Source: CAZQQN01 sp964549595
GTDB taxonomy: Bacteria > Bacteroidota > Bacteroidia > CAILMK01 > CAYYUA01
Assembly: GCA_964549595.1 (NCBI GenBank)
Contig: CAZJWK010000122.1
Coordinates: forward strand, 1 to 7,187
Length of the DNA stretch: 7,187 nucleotides
Direction of reading: 5' to 3'
Part shown: in pieces, positions 5,463 to 7,187 of the stretch
Position numbering within the stretch: the first letter of the stretch is position 1
How the letters are laid out: each line of letters opens with the position of its first letter
The notes under the pieces: model-generated
What the model was told of the DNA's origin: nothing
Databases searched by the model: none
Seen by the model: the letters and a program-made list of their open reading frames with translations, nothing else
Program-made: the position numbers and the translations under genes

Positions 5463-6896
5463 TTAATAATGTGCCTTGATCTCTTTCACCATATCCTCCA
5501 GGGCCGTTTTGGCATCGCTGAAGAGCATTTTGGTTTTGTCATGGTAAAAGAGGTGATTGTCGATACCCGCGTATCCATAACTCATACTTCGTTTAACCAC
5601 AATGACGTTGGAAGCTTCCAGCACATTAAGAATAGGCATGCCATAAATCGGACTTGAGGGATCCGTCTCAGCAGCCGGGTTAACAACGTCATTGGCCCCT
5701 ATAACGATAACAGCATCGGTTTTTGGCATTTGCTCATTGGCCTCTTCCATTTCCAATAGCTTGGTATAGGGAATATCCGCCTCGGCCAGCAGTACGTTCA
5801 TGTGACCGGGCATACGGCCCGCTACTGAATGAATGGCATAATATACATTCACACCCCGTTCTTCCAGCAATTGGTCCAGGTCATGGCAGATGTGTTGGGC
5901 TTGTGCTACGGCTAAACCGTAACCGGGCACAATCATCACTTGCCGGGAATAAGCCAGCAAGACAGCCGTATCCGAAGTAGTGGTTTCCTGAACGGTTTTT
6001 TCGTCATCGCCGGCTTTTGCAGAAGCCTGTCCACCCCCAAAGGCCCCGATAAGGACATTGGTCAGGGACCGGTTCATGGCCTTGCACATCAGAATAGTGA
6101 GGATGGTACCGGCCGAACCTACTAATATACCGCCGGTCAGCATAACCTGGTTAGCATACAGGAAGCCTCCAAAAGCAGCCGCAATGCCGGTAAAGGAGTT
6201 CAGCAGTGAAATGACCACCGGCATGTCCGCTCCGCCAATGGGCATCACAAACAACACACCGTATAGTAAGGCTCCCGCAAACAAAATGGAAAATAGTAGC
6301 AAATCAGGCTGGTACTGCATCATGGTGTATACCGCAAGGCCTACCAGGATGGCCGCCAAACCAATATTGAAAAATTGCTGGGCCGGCAGGACCTTATCCC
6401 CGATTTTGCCTTCCAGCTTTCCATAAGCAATCATGCTACCGGAAAAGGAAACACTGCCTATGATCAGGCCCAGGTGCATGGTTAGCACCTCTCCATTCAA
6501 GAGGCTTGATCCCTCAGGATTATGAAAATGGGCGAATTCGACAATGGCAATCAATGCGGCACAAGCACCACCCATGCCGTTGAAAAAGGAAACCATCTGC
6601 GGCATGGCTGTCATCTTTACCCGCTGGGCCATCAGGGTGCCTATAACGGTACCAATGGCAATGCCTGCGAATATCCACAGGTAATTACCCAAAGGGTCCC
6701 CGGAGGCATCCCGGTAAAGGAAAATCGTCCCCAGGATGGCAAGGATCATTCCTGCAGCGGCCAGGAGGTTTCCCCTCCTGGCAGAATCGGGATGATTTAG
6801 CATTTTTAGCCCTAAGATAAAAGAAACGGAAGCCACCAGGTAAATGAGTTCAAGGAGGTGATTAAAAATGAAGTCGGTCATAGAATTACATTTCAT
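5463..6896 (-). CDS. pntB: NAD(P) transhydrogenase subunit beta (PntB)
   Basis: PntB is the membrane subunit of proton-translocating transhydrogenase, which couples proton entry to hydride transfer from NADH to NADP+ and so supplies NADPH. Residues about 10-270 hold a series of hydrophobic membrane helices (for example 15-33, 44-60, 73-90, 105-123, 140-158, 175-193, 200-220, 226-247 and 252-270). After a linker, domain III (about 312-477) binds NADP(H): GYGLAVAQAQ (325-334), HSVAGRMPGHMNVLLAEAD (356-373), GANDVVNPAAETDPSSPIYGMP (400-421) and the KRSMSYGYAG segment (435-444). The length of 477 aa compares with about 460 for E. coli PntB. FNGMGG (105-110) takes the place of the helix where E. 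coli has a histidine. Two starts are possible, M1 and M6; M6 (MTDFIFNHLLELIY) is closer to the usual N-terminus. The pntA gene is expected upstream but is not directly adjacent. Confidence 0.97.
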   Translation of the reverse strand: MKCNSMTDFIFNHLLELIYLVASVSFILGLKMLNHPDSARRGNLLAAAGMILAILGTIFLYRDASGDPLGNYLWIFAGIAIGTVIGTLMAQRVKMTAMPQMVSFFNGMGGACAALIAIVEFAHFHNPEGSSLLNGEVLTMHLGLIIGSVSFSGSMIAYGKLEGKIGDKVLPAQQFFNIGLAAILVGLAVYTMMQYQPDLLLFSILFAGALLYGVLFVMPIGGADMPVVISLLNSFTGIAAAFGGFLYANQVMLTGGILVGSAGTILTILMCKAMNRSLTNVLIGAFGGGQASAKAGDDEKTVQETTTSDTAVLLAYSRQVMIVPGYGLAVAQAQHICHDLDQLLEERGVNVYYAIHSVAGRMPGHMNVLLAEADIPYTKLLEMEEANEQMPKTDAVIVIGANDVVNPAAETDPSSPIYGMPILNVLEASNVIVVKRSMSYGYAGIDNHLFYHDKTKMLFSDAKTALEDMVKEIKAHY

Positions 6897-7088
6897 TAAT
6901 GATTTTTATCACAGATAAATTTTCCAGGCTATATCTGCTACTAAAAAGGCAAATATCTCCTTGATGCCAAAATTTGTTTTTAAAGTATATTTCCACAGAA
7001 CTATTATTAACCATTGGCTGAATACCTTATTAGGAAAAGTTAAGAGTGAGTTTTACGAATTTGGTAGCCATTAATCATTACCCACCCA
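6897..7088. other. Gene-free region upstream of pntB
   Basis: This A+T-rich stretch between pntB and the inverted repeat probably contains the pntB promoter and 5' leader. I find no convincing gene, RNA or riboswitch in it, and no clean match to the Bacteroidota -33 TTTG / -7 TAnnTTTG promoter pair. AAGGAG occurs at 6957-6962 (minus strand) but is too far from either pntB start to act as its ribosome binding site. Confidence 0.5.
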
Positions 7089-7125
7089 AGAGCGAGTAAG
7101 TCCGATTTGTCGTACAACTCGCTCT
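7089..7125. repeat. Inverted repeat with 9-bp perfect arms
   Basis: AGAGCGAGT at 7089-7097 is the exact reverse complement of ACTCGCTCT at 7117-7125, with 19 bases between; part of the spacer (TTGT...ACAA on either side of CG) can pair again. It directly follows, on the minus strand, a second hairpin at 7127-7143. There is no T-run, so it is not a standard intrinsic terminator. It may be a REP-like element or a transcript-stabilising structure between the upstream gene and pntB. Confidence 0.5.
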
Positions 7126-7186
7126 ATCCCTCCGAAGGAGGGAATTCCTTGCTTTCAGCCTTTGGTTTTATTTTAACCCATTTCGT
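7124..7186 (-). CDS. Possible 3' end of an upstream gene (partial)
   Basis: From the window edge one minus-strand frame is open for 20 codons and reads TKWVKIKPKAESKEFPPSEG before a TAG at 7126-7124. The last codons (PPSEG) are the hairpin sequence itself, so the real gene may have acquired this tail from a repeat. Twenty codons are too few to prove coding or to identify a product; it could be the end of a gene co-transcribed with pntB. Confidence 0.3.
   Translation of the reverse strand, partial: TKWVKIKPKAESKEFPPSEG
7127..7143. repeat. Short perfect hairpin (7-bp stem, 3-base loop)
   Basis: TCCCTCC (7127-7133), GAA, GGAGGGA (7137-7143) form a perfect stem-loop, overlapping the palindrome GGAATTCC at 7141-7148. 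On the minus strand it ends at the TAG of a possible upstream reading frame. Without a T-run, a role as terminator is uncertain; an interspersed REP-like repeat is equally possible. Confidence 0.5.
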
Positions 7187-7187
7187 T

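Noticed and set aside
5420..5467. 9-bp inverted repeat ATTAAAGCT/AGCTTTAAT spanning the pntB stop codon
   Set aside because: AAAGCTTT is itself palindromic, which makes such a match likely by chance; the 30-base spacer and lack of a T-run do not support a terminator.
5469..6800. Several plus-strand open frames opposite pntB (5469-5657, 5723-5980, 5940-6125, 6058-6426, 6522-6800)
   Set aside because: They lie antisense to the well-conserved pntB, overlap each other and give low-complexity, unrecognisable proteins.
6909..7067. Minus-strand frame of about 52 codons ending at a TGA (6911-6909) just upstream of pntB
   Set aside because: It has no plausible ATG start, is A+T-rich and reads like no known protein; chance openness is sufficient.

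Overview
The window looks like chromosomal DNA of a member of the Bacteroidota. The basis is circumstantial: A+T-rich genes without clear Shine-Dalgarno sequences, a PIN toxin with a tiny partner of a type I associate with this phylum, and a two-part-style PntB. No rRNA or tRNA is present to fix the taxonomy. All convincing genes lie on the minus strand, so the window reads naturally from right to left.

Right part (7187 to 5463): a possible 3' end of an unidentified gene at the edge, two inverted repeats, about 200 bp without a gene, then pntB, the beta subunit of the proton-translocating NAD(P) transhydrogenase. This is housekeeping sequence with visibly higher G+C. The partner pntA is not directly upstream.

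Middle (5378 to 4266): a tyrosine recombinase of 370 aa with all six catalytic residues and an extra N-terminal domain of about 70 aa. It lacks the insertion that marks the IntI integrases of classical integrons. Its 3' end faces a 169-bp gene-free stretch that may hold the primary insertion site.

Left part (about 4175 to 1): an integron-like cassette array. Three complete 138-139 bp sites (attC2, attC3, attC4) and the right half of a fourth (attC1) separate the genes. Each site is a long imperfect palindrome with a constant AACGGTT edge. Each cassette begins and ends with its own 10-nt tag in inverted orientation, as in integron cassettes, where the two outer boxes become partners only in the excised circle. 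In order from the integrase, the cassettes encode: a PIN-domain toxin with an overlapping 54-aa putative antitoxin; an exported DUF3298/RsiV-like protein; a 291-aa protein I do not recognise; and a 434-aa fusion of a catalytically dead tyrosine recombinase to a HEPN-like domain with an RNxxxH motif. Two cassette genes have their stop codons inside the following attC-like site.

The most interesting points are the integron-type cassette logic next to a recombinase that is not IntI-like, and the dead recombinase-HEPN fusion, which resembles the array's own integrase and could act as a defence or addiction effector that senses recombination-site DNA. The array runs off the left edge.
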